A stretch of 64,000 nt of DNA from Lentibacillus sp. JNUCC-1 (GCF_009741735.1 NZ_WHOH01000001.1:1612001-1676000), one strand, 5' to 3'. Counted from the stretch's first letter, positions 25,831 through 33,905 are shown. The notes: generated by a model from the letters alone, not told the origin. Translations and numbers: made by a program.

Positions 25831-26400
25831 TTAATGATTTAATGCAGCGGTGCCGCCATTCCATGCGCTCATCCCCGGCACTACATTAATCACATGTTCA
25901 AAACCATTTTGCGCCAACTTCTGTGCTGCCAGGTCGCTTCTATTTCCTGTACGGCACACGACATAAATGGTGTCTTCTTTATTAAGTTCATTCATACGCT
26001 CTTCCAGTTCTTCAAATGGCAGAGATACAGCACCTGCAATATGGTTAAAGGCATATTCTGCCGGTTCACGCACATCAATCACAACAGTGTCTTCAGCGAT
26101 GCTCGCTTCCAATGCCTCATTTGTGATGGTATGCGGGTGCTTCTTTTCAATTGTTTCTTCTTCTGATGACTTCCGTAAATAATGATGTAAAACTTCGCCA
26201 TCTTCTAACGTGCCGAGGTATTGGTGGCCAGCGCTCTTGGCCCATGCTTCTATATCGGCCTTTGATCCTTTGTCAGTGGCCTGCACTTCCATAACCTGAC
26301 CAGGCTCAATATCTTTCATAGCCTTTTTTGTTCTAACAATGGGCATTGGGCAAGCCAGCCCTTTGGCATCGACTGTTTTATTCGTTTTTATAGCATCCAT
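25831..26400 (-). CDS. yrkF: TusA-rhodanese fusion, YrkF-like
   Basis: 189 residues. N-terminal TusA domain (~8-75; DAKGLACPMPIVRTKKAM), then a charged linker and a rhodanese domain (~95-185) with loop VVCRTGNRSD carrying the active Cys. Fusion of carrier and sulfurtransferase lets persulfide pass within one chain. The TusA part is almost the same as YrkI over 15 residues, pointing to a duplication. Confidence 0.9.
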   Translation of the reverse strand: MDAIKTNKTVDAKGLACPMPIVRTKKAMKDIEPGQVMEVQATDKGSKADIEAWAKSAGHQYLGTLEDGEVLHHYLRKSSEEETIEKKHPHTITNEALEASIAEDTVVIDVREPAEYAFNHIAGAVSLPFEELEERMNELNKEDTIYVVCRTGNRSDLAAQKLAQNGFEHVINVVPGMSAWNGGTAALNH

Positions 26401-26414
26401 ATGTCAGCCTCCTT

Positions 26415-26430
26415 ATACCTGCATGGGTAT
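26415..26430. promoter_or_regulatory. Putative CstR operator between yrkE and yrkF
   Basis: ATACCTGCATGGGTAT, a perfect 5+5 dyad ATACC-N6-GGTAT. Placed inside the operon in the yrkE-yrkF gap, suggesting a second regulated promoter or a roadblock. Confidence 0.65.
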
Positions 26431-26454
26431 ATTATGGTGTAAAAATTTTTGTTC

Positions 26455-26934
26455 TTATATAAACAGGTTCACATTCCCATCTTCAGCTTCACCCAGATAA
26501 GCTGCGACACCGGCATAACCAATGTCATCCAGCAATTCTTCTTTTTGCAGGCCTAATAAATCCATTGTCATCGTGCAGGCGATGAGATTGACCTCTTGTT
26601 CTTGTGCCATCTCAATTAAGTTGGGCAAAGACATCGCATTATGCTTTTTCATCACGCCTTTGATCATTTTAGGACCCATACCTGCATAATTCATTTTAGA
26701 CAGCCCCATCTTATCTGCGCCCTTTGGCATCATTTTGCCGAACATCTTCTCCATAAAGCCTTTTTTCACATCAACAATGGCATCTTTCCTGAGTGCATTC
26801 AAGCCCCAGAACGTGTGGAATATGGTGACTTCATGATCATAAGCCGCCGCACCATTCGCAATAATATACGCCGCCATCGCCTTATCATAATCACCACTGA
26901 AAAGTACAATCGTGGTTTTTTTCTTTCCCGACAT
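26455..26934 (-). CDS. yrkE: DsrE/F/DrsH-family protein, YrkE-like
   Basis: 159 residues. KKTTIVLFSGDYDKAMAAYIIANGAAAYDHEVTIFHTFWG and the LIACTMTMDLLG strand with its conserved Cys are typical of the DsrE family sulfur carriers. First gene of the operon; promoter and operators lie at 26952-27068. Confidence 0.9.
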   Translation of the reverse strand: MSGKKKTTIVLFSGDYDKAMAAYIIANGAAAYDHEVTIFHTFWGLNALRKDAIVDVKKGFMEKMFGKMMPKGADKMGLSKMNYAGMGPKMIKGVMKKHNAMSLPNLIEMAQEQEVNLIACTMTMDLLGLQKEELLDDIGYAGVAAYLGEAEDGNVNLFI

Positions 26935-26951
26935 ATTAAGCCTCCTCTAAA

Positions 26952-26967
26952 TTACCCATAGGGGTAT
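26952..26967. promoter_or_regulatory. Putative CstR operator at the yrkE start region
   Basis: TTACCCATAGGGGTAT, located between the -10 region and the yrkE ribosome site. A repressor bound here would block initiation. Confidence 0.65.
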
Positions 26968-26969
26968 TA

Positions 26970-26997
26970 AAATTATTAAAATAAAAAGGGGTGTCAA
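26970..26997 (-). promoter_or_regulatory. Promoter of the yrk operon
   Basis: On the minus strand TTGACA (26992-26997) and TAATTT (26970-26975) with a 16-base spacer. Flanked by two CstR-type dyads. Confidence 0.55.
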
Positions 26998-27052
26998 CCC
27001 TCAAAAAAATGCAGTAGCAACCACCTATCTGCATGACGTTAACTCACATAAT

Positions 27053-27068
27053 ATACCCCCACAGGTAT
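27053..27068. promoter_or_regulatory. Putative CstR operator, upstream copy
   Basis: ATACCCCCACAGGTAT, 55 bases upstream of the -35 element. With the site at 26952 it brackets the promoter. Confidence 0.65.
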
Positions 27069-27110
27069 AATGTCAACCCCAACACCCCAAAAAAAACACA
27101 ATACCCATAT

Positions 27111-27158
27111 GGTGCCTGTCACTTCCCGGTTTTTGTCAGTTTTTGTCGAATGTGGTGC
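27111..27158 (+). repeat. Dispersed repeat R1, copy 5 (long form)
   Basis: GGTGCCTGTCACTTCCCGG then TTTTTGTCAGTTTTTGTCGA and ATGTGGTG. Same long form as at 22388. Confidence 0.88.
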
Positions 27159-27175
27159 TCATTCTTTTAGAAAAT

Positions 27176-27212
27176 AACGATGGCTCTGTGCTTAGTGCAT
27201 AGAGCCATCGTT
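27176..27212 (-). terminator. Terminator after MFS transporter gene
   Basis: AACGATGGCTCT-TGC ... GCA-AGAGCCATCGTT, a near-perfect 15-base stem, 6 bases beyond the stop at 27219. Confidence 0.85.
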
Positions 27213-27218
27213 TATATC

Positions 27219-28409
27219 TTAACTGAATTTTTCCTTCTCTTGTAAGGCTACACGCTGACTGGCCCTTATGATTAAAAATGTACTGATCAGGACGGTCAGC
27301 AATATAAAGATGGATAGGGTGCCATATTGAAAGCGGATGGACGTACGATTGGCGATTTTCCCAACACCGTCGAGTACAACAGGGGATAAAAATTGTCCCA
27401 GAAATGTAAAGCTGGATGTCAGAGCAACGGCCCGGTCAGCTTGATGCATTGGAACACTATCCAAAGCTTTTAACGATAATATCGGAAACAATGATCCTTG
27501 ACCGAATCCAATCAAGCATACACTGAATATGACGAGGACGACACTGTTTGTGAGTGATAAAGTGAGAAAAGCAGCCCCCATCCCAAAAAGCATCACCGGA
27601 ATAACCAGCCTTTTGAATGTCATTTCAATCTGAACCAGAAGCAGGCTGGTGATCATCCCGCCAACTGTCGTGAACGAAACGACTGTCCCGGCAAGCGTCG
27701 CCCCGCCTATGTTATTTTGTTCTAAAAAAAGCGCCATGTTTGTAGCGATCGAGTAATAGGCTAACATGATCCCGCCCATTGCCAATGCATAGCCATATGT
27801 AGCAAGTGGCACTTTTGATTTCCGTGTGTTTTGATCGGGTTTCTGAAGTTTTCCTTTTGGCAAGAAGAAATAGACGAGTATAAAAATACCCAGCCCAAGG
27901 AAGTAGACGTTGAAGGGGATACGCCAGCCAAGCGAGGCAAGCCATCCCGCCACCAGCATCGTAATGATGCCGCCAAAGTTACTGAATGCAGAATTGTACC
28001 CCATCATTTGAGTGCGTTCTTTACCGGTGTAATAGTCATTGATCAGCGACATGGCTAAAGGCATAATAAGCCCGACTCCGGCTCCCAAGAGTAACCGTAA
28101 AGCCAACAGCCATTCGATCGCAGACACAAATTGCGGCACCACACCCCCGACGAGGTAAATGATCAAGCCAATCAAGATAATCGTGCGTTTTGTAATCTTT
28201 GAGGTTAAATAACTTGATAGAAAAGAAAAAGGGATAATCATAATAGAAGGCGCTGTTAAGATCAGCTTAATCAGCGTTGGACTCGCGTCAGGAAAGGCCT
28301 CCGCTATGAGTCCAAGTGCAGGAGAAATCGCCGCCCCGGCCATAACAGTCGCCATTGAAATGGATATAATCGTCGGTTTTAACATTTTGTGGATAAGCAA
28401 CACTCCCAT
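27219..28409 (-). CDS. Major facilitator superfamily transporter
   Basis: About 396 residues counted from ATG 28409; ATG 28385 is an alternative, and neither has a strong ribosome site. Twelve membrane helices with the MFS loop YLTSKITKRTIILIG between helices 2 and 3 and NDYYTGKERTQMMGYNSAFSN in the middle. It resembles drug or sugar efflux members; the substrate cannot be named. Stands alone, minus strand. Confidence 0.85.
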   Translation of the reverse strand: MGVLLIHKMLKPTIISISMATVMAGAAISPALGLIAEAFPDASPTLIKLILTAPSIMIIPFSFLSSYLTSKITKRTIILIGLIIYLVGGVVPQFVSAIEWLLALRLLLGAGVGLIMPLAMSLINDYYTGKERTQMMGYNSAFSNFGGIITMLVAGWLASLGWRIPFNVYFLGLGIFILVYFFLPKGKLQKPDQNTRKSKVPLATYGYALAMGGIMLAYYSIATNMALFLEQNNIGGATLAGTVVSFTTVGGMITSLLLVQIEMTFKRLVIPVMLFGMGAAFLTLSLTNSVVLVIFSVCLIGFGQGSLFPILSLKALDSVPMHQADRAVALTSSFTFLGQFLSPVVLDGVGKIANRTSIRFQYGTLSIFILLTVLISTFLIIRASQRVALQEKEKFS

Positions 28410-28587
28410 TTGAAAAATTATGTATATACACATTGGTTTTTTTAACGCAGGTAACATGCCATTATATACACTATGGATGGTAGAATCAACTAAACAAGTT
28501 ATGAAGAGTAAACTAATAATGGTAGAATAGGTTGTTCTATGGGTAACATAGGAGACGTTTTTCACGGGATTAAAAGGAGACTGACCG

Positions 28588-28750
28588 ATGCCAATCATCA
28601 AACACACACACAATTTATACAAGCGCCTGTGCAGGTGTGTTTTGACCTCGCAAGGCGCGTAGATGTGCATATACAAACAACTCGGAAAACCCCTGACACT
28701 TTGGAACTGAGAGTCTTACAATATACCCAACCACTCCCTGACTTTTTCTA
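28588..28750 (+). pseudogene. SRPBCC (ligand-binding) protein, decayed 5' fragment
   Basis: ATG at 28588 after AAAAGGAG. After an apparent extra CA in an ACACACAC run the frame reads HTQFIQAPVQVCFDLARRVD and VHIQTTRKT, the usual start of Bacillus SRPBCC/cell-division-inhibitor-like proteins. It then drifts into unrelated sequence and stops at 28750. Only ~35 of ~150 expected residues remain. Confidence 0.55.
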
Positions 28751-28884
28751 GAAAAGAGTTAAAAAGAATAACGGAGGAAATTGTTTAAGGTGGAATCAGA
28801 AATAGCAACACTCATCTGTGTAAAACAACGATTTTATATCACACACTCGAATGAAACGATGTAATTTTACCACTATAAAAAGAA

Positions 28885-28923
28885 TGTCAGCCCCCTGCTC
28901 TTTTAAAGCAAATGGACTGACAC
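28885..28923. repeat. Dispersed palindromic repeat R2, copy 3 (degenerate)
   Basis: TGTCAGCCCCCTGCTCTTTTAAAGCAAATGGACTGACAC pattern: outer GTCAG/CTGAC arms kept, centre changed. Ends 11 bases beyond the GRAM gene stop. Confidence 0.7.
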
Positions 28924-28934
28924 GCATCTATCAA

Positions 28935-29255
28935 TCAAGTAATCAAATCATTAATATAATCAATGAATTGTTGGTTTTTATTTGCCCAAGGCATTCCAAT
29001 CGTAAATTTATAACTGGCATCATTTTTAAGATGTATGAGGACACCGTTGGGGGAAATTCCTAATATCTTTGTTTTTTCAATGGCTTTAATTTCTTTTACG
29101 GAGATCACTAATCTCTTCTTTTGGATATTAGCAGGTTGGGGATTAAAATACAGCTTTTCATTGGTAACTTTTAACTTCCCGCCCACATATTCCATACCTC
29201 TTTTTAGATTGGCATTTAAAACGAATTGTACGTGCTCTTCTGCTGCTGATTGCAT
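28935..29255 (-). CDS. GRAM/PH-like domain protein
   Basis: 106 residues, ATG after GAAGGAGG. The pattern GGKLKVTNEKLYFNPQP ... RLVISVKEIKAIEKTKILGISPNGVLIHLK ... YKFTIGMPWANKNQQFIDYI is the GRAM fold seen in bacterial lipid- or membrane-associated proteins. No catalytic residues. The role is unknown. Confidence 0.75.
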   Translation of the reverse strand: MQSAAEEHVQFVLNANLKRGMEYVGGKLKVTNEKLYFNPQPANIQKKRLVISVKEIKAIEKTKILGISPNGVLIHLKNDASYKFTIGMPWANKNQQFIDYINDLIT

Positions 29256-29425
29256 GACCTAACCCTCCTTCGAAATTGTGACAACACGCCCGACATACAT
29301 TTCAACTTCATTTTTGGGATTATACAAGTACAAGCTCTTTATATTTTCTGCCTTATCACGAAAGTTCAAAACCTATGTGCACTTCATCAGTTTAACATAT
29401 GTTAAAAAAGAAGTGTCGAACCACT

Positions 29426-31039
29426 TTAATCTTTGGCATTACATAAAGCCTTGGTATAAACATCCCTCGGAAATCCTGTCAGTCTCAGTAATTCAATCGC
29501 ATTCTTTGTTCTGGAGGGCCCACTTTTAATGATATAATCAAACGTAATTTCATCATTTATGATCTGTTCTCTAAAATGGTAATTACAGTACTTTGCTGAC
29601 AGTTTATCCGTTAATTCCAAGTCATGAGTGGCAGCCATAATCTTCGTCTTATTGTAATCATTGAGGTAACTTAGGACAGATTCCGCTGCTGCAACCCTTT
29701 CGATCGTATTAGTTCCTTTAAATATTTCATCAACAAACAAATATATAAAATTCTCTTTGTTTCTATCTCTAACATCAAGGATGCGTTTAAGCGCGTAGAC
29801 TTCACTCAGGAAATAACTTTGACCTTTTTCAATATCATCAGTAACCGCCATGGATGAATACACAAGTCCTCTGGTTAAAGAAATATCTTTGCTGGTACTC
29901 GTGTTTAGCGCTTGTGACATAATAACGTTCGTTGCGATCGTTTTGATAAAAGTAGACTTCCCGGAAGCATTGGAACCCGTTAATAAAGTGTTCTTACTGA
30001 ATTTGAAATGGTTGCCCACAGGTTTATTTAACAGGGGATGATACACGTCTTTAACAGTCAATATGTTTTCGTCGTTGTAATTTGGGAGGCAATAGTATGG
30101 TAGATTTTTCCGCCATAATGCTGTTGCATAAAGACAATCCACCTTCCCCACTGTCAACCAAACCTTTTCATATAGCTCTTGATTGTGATTAATTAAGTTA
30201 ATGACATAGTGAAATACAATGTAATCAATTAAGAATATAGATTTGAGCAATGTAAAGAGATGAAGTAATATATTGGTTCCACTAGGGTCTTCTTTCACCA
30301 GTAAGACACTTACATATGGTGCTTTACTGATTTTTCTTGTTTGGTCCAGAAATGTTTGATCATTGTTTAACTTCGCCAGTTTCCTAGAGGCTGAAATTAA
30401 ATTCACTGAATAAAACAAACTGCCGTACTCACTTTCATTTTTAGAACGAATCGAATAAAACACACTCACGTTTGTTAATGCACTTACTATAAGTAAGGTT
30501 AAACCGGCTGTAGGCAAAAGAAAAAAAACTCCAATGCCAACAACGGGCAGTATGCTTAGGATTAAATACATCTTATTGAATGAATGGTCTGGCTTGTTGA
30601 AAATATACTTAGAAGAATTGGCATGTATGACTTTTCCTGCTTTAGCCAAAATCAGCGATAAACGATTTCGATATTGTGGATTGTTTGTTATTTTATGAAT
30701 CATATTTTCATTGGGATCATGTTCTACATGGGCCTTTTTAAGTTTGTAATACAGCATCTCTTCTCCAACAGAAGTAAATGTATAATTTATTTCTCGGAAT
30801 ATCTTTGTCATATCTAAATCATTCCATGTAATATCATCCACAGAATAATCATCACTTCTGCCATTTTTACTCATATTTTCATAATAATGCTTGAAAGTTT
30901 CATGGTAATTCGTTTCATTGTTCAAGACTGCATTTCTATTCCACAGCGTTAGAATTTCTTTTTTTCTCTTCAGCTCCATTGTTACGTTGATCAGTACGGT
31001 AATTACTGAAATAGCAATTGCCAAGTATAAATAAGCCAT
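29426..31039 (-). CDS. Membrane-anchored MutS-like ATPase
   Basis: 537 residues. An N-terminal membrane helix (AYLYLAIAISVITVLINVTM) and a second hydrophobic pair near 165-200 precede a MutS-type C-terminal ATPase: Walker A TGSNASGKSTFIKT, Walker B FIYLFVDEIFKGTNTIER and the ATHDLELT His switch. The mismatch-binding N-terminal domains of MutS and the Smr domain of MutS2 are absent, so it is one of the poorly studied short MutS relatives, placed at the membrane. It ends 11 bases from the MerR gene upstream and is cotranscribed with it. Confidence 0.85.
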   Translation of the reverse strand: MAYLYLAIAISVITVLINVTMELKRKKEILTLWNRNAVLNNETNYHETFKHYYENMSKNGRSDDYSVDDITWNDLDMTKIFREINYTFTSVGEEMLYYKLKKAHVEHDPNENMIHKITNNPQYRNRLSLILAKAGKVIHANSSKYIFNKPDHSFNKMYLILSILPVVGIGVFFLLPTAGLTLLIVSALTNVSVFYSIRSKNESEYGSLFYSVNLISASRKLAKLNNDQTFLDQTRKISKAPYVSVLLVKEDPSGTNILLHLFTLLKSIFLIDYIVFHYVINLINHNQELYEKVWLTVGKVDCLYATALWRKNLPYYCLPNYNDENILTVKDVYHPLLNKPVGNHFKFSKNTLLTGSNASGKSTFIKTIATNVIMSQALNTSTSKDISLTRGLVYSSMAVTDDIEKGQSYFLSEVYALKRILDVRDRNKENFIYLFVDEIFKGTNTIERVAAAESVLSYLNDYNKTKIMAATHDLELTDKLSAKYCNYHFREQIINDEITFDYIIKSGPSRTKNAIELLRLTGFPRDVYTKALCNAKD

Positions 31040-31050
31040 GTAAAATCTCC

Positions 31051-31848
31051 CTAGTCATTTCCATATTGTCCCGATTGATACTGCGCTTTGATTGACTTCC
31101 CTATCTCTTCTAAAAAGGCCTCTTCTTCCGGTGATAAAATTGTAGGAAACTTAAAATCTACTGTCTCAGTTTCCACTGATTCGAGTGCCTTTTCCATTTG
31201 CTTTGCAAGTTCTTCTTTGTTCTCTATGTGTTTTGTTGCGATATCTGACAATCTTACGGCAAGATTTATTGCCTGAGGTGATTCTGGAGAAACGCCATCG
31301 CTCATAAGCTTTTTAAGTGTTTCCAACCAATCCAACATCTCCATATCCATCTGGTGTCGTTGTTCTATCGGGAGCGCAGAAAACTGTTCCGTGATTTCTT
31401 CTGAAAAGTGTTCTTTCACCCATTCCAACTGGTCTTGTTCATTTTCCATTTGAAAGAGAAGTGAACTTAAAATTGTCCATGTAATGGGCTTCCCTTCTGC
31501 CAAAAGAAAATGTACACGCTCTATTGCTTCAATGGCCCGATTTAATTCATCTCTCTTCTCTTTAAGAAGCTTATACTGCCAGGGCAACGACCTTTCAAGT
31601 TGTTTGGTGGCGTCTGAGTCATTTTCCACCAAGCTTTTGATCTCCTGCAATGAGTAACCTAAGAACTTCAACGCCTGAATTTGCTGCAGTCTTGCCAATT
31701 CCTCAAACCCATACAATTTGTGACCAGAGTTGTTTTGCCTTTCTGGTTTCATTAATTCCATTTCCTCGTAAAACCTTAACGTTCTCACTGTTGTCCTGGC
31801 ACGTTTTGCAAACTCGCTGATCGTAAGAACAAATTTTTTATTTTCCAT
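31051..31848 (-). CDS. MerR-family transcriptional activator with long effector domain
   Basis: 265 residues. N-terminal winged helix-turn-helix (LTISEFAKRARTTVRTLRFYEEMELMKPERQNNSGHKLY), a dimerising helix (GYSLQEIKSLVEND), then ~150 helical residues similar in size to TipAS-type antibiotic-binding domains. Such regulators twist their promoter when ligand binds. It leads a two-gene operon with the MutS-like ATPase and probably regulates itself; an ACGTTA-rich dyad (ACGTATAACGTAACG) is seen at 31882-31898. Confidence 0.8.
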   Translation of the reverse strand: MENKKFVLTISEFAKRARTTVRTLRFYEEMELMKPERQNNSGHKLYGFEELARLQQIQALKFLGYSLQEIKSLVENDSDATKQLERSLPWQYKLLKEKRDELNRAIEAIERVHFLLAEGKPITWTILSSLLFQMENEQDQLEWVKEHFSEEITEQFSALPIEQRHQMDMEMLDWLETLKKLMSDGVSPESPQAINLAVRLSDIATKHIENKEELAKQMEKALESVETETVDFKFPTILSPEEEAFLEEIGKSIKAQYQSGQYGND

Positions 31849-32109
31849 AAAACTGCCTCCCGCTATGATGGTATAACTTCAGATTAACGTATAACGTAAC
31901 GGAACAGGCAAGCAAAAAAGATATTAATTTAAGAAAAACCAGTGGGGTGAAGTTTGAAAGGCGGTGAATTTTGTTTTTTAAGTTATGTTGATGTCTTTCT
32001 TGGCAAATTCCAATCAAACCAGCTTGTATGTCCATTCGTGTGACCGACAGTACTAGTTATATGGGGTATTCTCTGGCTGTTTTATTCATGTTCAATCTGT
32101 TTTAAGCTC
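31849..32109. other. Intergenic region with probable merR promoter
   Basis: Holds the AACGTATAACGTAACG dyad expected of a MerR-type promoter. No gene otherwise; an in-frame stretch at 31838-32035 (minus) lacks a ribosome site. Confidence 0.4.
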
Positions 32110-32532
32110 TCACCGCCTCTTAATCACAAGGCCGCCAATTCCTGCCACCCAAATATACACAAAGAACAGAATCCATAGATACAGCATCGGGATGGCATCA
32201 TACCCGAGCAGTGTGAAAACAGCCAGGCCGATGAATAATACAGCCAGTGTGATATGGGATGCGAATGCTAAAAACCGGAAGACATTATGAATAACGCGTT
32301 CGTCGGCTTCGGGCAGGTTGTCCTTTTTGCGTTTGTGTTTAACGAGTTGGATGATGGTCAGGATAATCGCCGCTGCCAAACCGCCTGCCATGACTTCGTA
32401 CGGGAATTCGCCTTGGAACAGGTAGACCAGGAACGAGCCAAGTGCCGTTCCGATCAGGGTACAGATGATAACGAAGTATTGTGACCATTTTTCCAGTTTC
32501 TTGCTTAAGGTTTTTCGATCGTGGGTGTTCAT
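32110..32532 (-). CDS. Integral membrane protein, partner of XRE regulator
   Basis: 140 residues with four membrane helices ([77 protein letters not shown]) and a cytosolic loop [17 protein letters not shown], resembling the DUF2178/DUF3796 group. Its ATG overlaps the stop of the XRE gene (ATGA), a common pairing in Firmicutes. The function is unknown; it may sequester or sense for the regulator. Confidence 0.75.
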   Translation of the reverse strand: MNTHDRKTLSKKLEKWSQYFVIICTLIGTALGSFLVYLFQGEFPYEVMAGGLAAAIILTIIQLVKHKRKKDNLPEADERVIHNVFRFLAFASHITLAVLFIGLAVFTLLGYDAIPMLYLWILFFVYIWVAGIGGLVIKRR

Positions 32533-32744
32533 TGTTCATCCTCCTCTTCCTCTAACATGAAAATATCGTGGATCGGCATGTTGAAGTAAGTGATGATTTT
32601 CAATGCCAATTCCAGACTCGGGTTGTATTTGTGTTTTTCAATTGCGTTGATCGTTTGCCGGGTGACTTGCAGGTCCTCGGCCATTTTCACCTGCGAGATC
32701 CCTTTTTCCAAACGGATCTGGCGAATATGATTGATCACTGCCAT
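32529..32744 (-). CDS. XRE-family repressor (YozG/YgzD-type)
   Basis: 71 residues from ATG 32744 after GGAGGTC. Helix-turn-helix: [44 protein letters not shown], then an acidic tail ([10 protein letters not shown]). It probably represses its own two-gene operon by binding the paired 16-bp palindromes at 32765 and 32809. Confidence 0.88.
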   Translation of the reverse strand: MAVINHIRQIRLEKGISQVKMAEDLQVTRQTINAIEKHKYNPSLELALKIITYFNMPIHDIFMLEEEEDEQ

Positions 32745-32764
32745 GGGCCTGACCTCCATCTAAC

Positions 32765-32780
32765 GTAAAGACTTCTTTAC
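32765..32780. promoter_or_regulatory. XRE operator 1
   Basis: GTAAAGACTTCTTTAC, arms GTAAAG/CTTTAC with the centre ACTT. Directly upstream of the XRE gene ribosome site. Confidence 0.75.
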
Positions 32781-32808
32781 ACATAGAATAACAAAAAGCT
32801 GCTTATGT

Positions 32809-32824
32809 GTAAAGAGCTCTTTAC
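32809..32824. promoter_or_regulatory. XRE operator 2
   Basis: GTAAAGAGCTCTTTAC, a perfect 16-base palindrome, 44 bases (about four helical turns) from operator 1. It also lies ~84 bases before the haemoglobin start and could affect that gene. Confidence 0.78.
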
Positions 32825-32907
32825 AGTTGATAAAACGTGATGTCATGCCTCTGCTTGTTTAAATTGGCGGTATTTAGGGTATCCGGAAAGTAAAAAGGAG
32901 GATGATT

Positions 32908-33333
32908 ATGTCTGAAAAGTCGCTATATGAACGTCTTGGCGGGATCTACAACATTGCGGCTGTCGTTAATCATTTTGCGGAAGAATTGTCGAAAGATCCA
33001 ATTGCAGGAGAGAACACGTCTAATCCCTTCCTGAAAGATTGGTATGCGAATAGAAAATGGAGAGAACCTGGGTTTGTCGTGTTGACAACTCTGTGGGTGA
33101 GCGAAAAGGCTGGCGGTCCTTATGAATATGTCAGCACGGTTCCAAATGACAATAGCCTGGACCTTGAGCCAACACACTATGATATGAAACTGACAGCAGA
33201 AGAGTTTGATGCTGCAGGTAAAGTATTGGCGGACACACTGGATCATTTCGATGTTCCTGAAAAAGAGAAAAATGAAGTACTTGGCGCTTTCACGGCGCAT
33301 AAGGACGAGGTCATTAGCGGAACAATTAAATAA
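32908..33333 (+). CDS. glbN: Group I truncated haemoglobin
   Basis: 141 residues from ATG 32908, spaced properly after AAGGAGG (ATG 32902 touches it). SLYERLGGIYNIAAVVNHF is the standard opening of TrHb group I and the C-terminal AGKVLADTLDHFDVPEKEKNEVLGAFTAHKDEV matches helices G-H. Such proteins bind haem and detoxify NO or handle oxygen. The middle (NPFLKDWYANRKWREPGFVVLTTLWVSEKAGGPYEYVS) is divergent, so the haem ligand should be checked. Monocistronic, followed by R2. Confidence 0.75.
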   Translation: MSEKSLYERLGGIYNIAAVVNHFAEELSKDPIAGENTSNPFLKDWYANRKWREPGFVVLTTLWVSEKAGGPYEYVSTVPNDNSLDLEPTHYDMKLTAEEFDAAGKVLADTLDHFDVPEKEKNEVLGAFTAHKDEVISGTIK

Positions 33334-33349
33334 TAGCCCCTTACAATTG

Positions 33350-33398
33350 GTGTCAGTCCCCTGTGGCTTTCAAGCTTTAGCGCAGTCGGGACTGACAT
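33350..33398. repeat. Dispersed palindromic repeat R2, copy 4
   Basis: TGTCAGTCCCC ... TTTCAAGCTTTAGCGCAGT ... CGGGACTGACA. Follows the haemoglobin gene by 17 bases and may serve as its terminator. Confidence 0.8.
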
Positions 33399-33474
33399 CT
33401 GTCTCTCGTATAGAAGCACTGGTTTTTCATCTGGCGCTCCCAGCCATAGCAAGCTGTATAGCTGTTTCGTCCTA

Positions 33475-33642
33475 TTAGTTATTATAGATGTCATCCTCCT
33501 CATTATCCCACCAAGCATAACTTTCATTTAGCAAAATAACATCCCTAGCCATATACTTTTCTTTAATTTTATCGAGGACCTTTTACCTTTCACCATCACT
33601 TAACATGTCAATTTCCTTGATAATTTTATCTGGAAGAGACAT
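33475..33642 (-). pseudogene. Small antitoxin-like gene with an in-frame stop
   Basis: From ATG 33642 the frame reads MSLPDKIIKEIDMLSDGER, then TAA, then in the same frame KVLDKIKEKYMARDVILLNE and SYAWWDNEEDDIYNN to a second TAA. Removing one stop gives a 54-residue acidic-tailed protein with the look of a small type II antitoxin. Both sides of the stop are coding-like, which argues for one recent nonsense change. Family unproven. Confidence 0.5.
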
Positions 33643-33656
33643 CACCGCACCGCCAT

Positions 33657-33743
33657 TCAGGCTTTTCGTAAAAGCATGATTGAACCAATGATCATTAGTG
33701 CTATTAATGTTATAAAGAAAATTGTTCCTGACAAATCATCGGT
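33657..33743 (-). pseudogene. 3' fragment of a membrane-protein gene cut by an IS
   Basis: The frame DDLSGTIFFITLIALMIIGS-IMLLRKA ends at TGA 33657 and is open up to the IS right end at ~33744. It encodes one membrane helix without a start. Across the IS, the gene at 35119-35325 on the same strand is a two-helix membrane protein ending at the IS left end; the two are probably halves of one gene. Confidence 0.55.
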
Positions 33744-33905
33744 TGACACTCCCACAGCTGAAGCAGTGGGATTCTCGAGTGCTAAGACGTTCGCAGTCCC
33801 TTTCAGTTTTGAACTAGCCTCAAGTTAAGGGGGCTGCCATGGCCCCGTCCAACTGCGTTATGAATTGTACCGCAATTGGCGGTATACCTGTTATCGGTAC
33901 ACGAG
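33744..33905 (-). ncRNA. Probable omega RNA (reRNA) of TnpB
   Basis: The non-coding strip from the tnpB stop to the right end is GC-richer than its surroundings and has inverted pieces (GGTACCGATAACAGG region; CCCACTGCTTCAGCTGTGGG hairpin at the end). In this family the RNA made from here guides TnpB, with the guide taken from the flanking DNA beyond ~33744. Confidence 0.65.

Noticed and set aside
27219..28676. Long form (485 residues) of the MFS protein
   Set aside because: The first ~90 residues do not look like MFS sequence and overlap the SRPBCC remnant; typical MFS length is reached from 28409.
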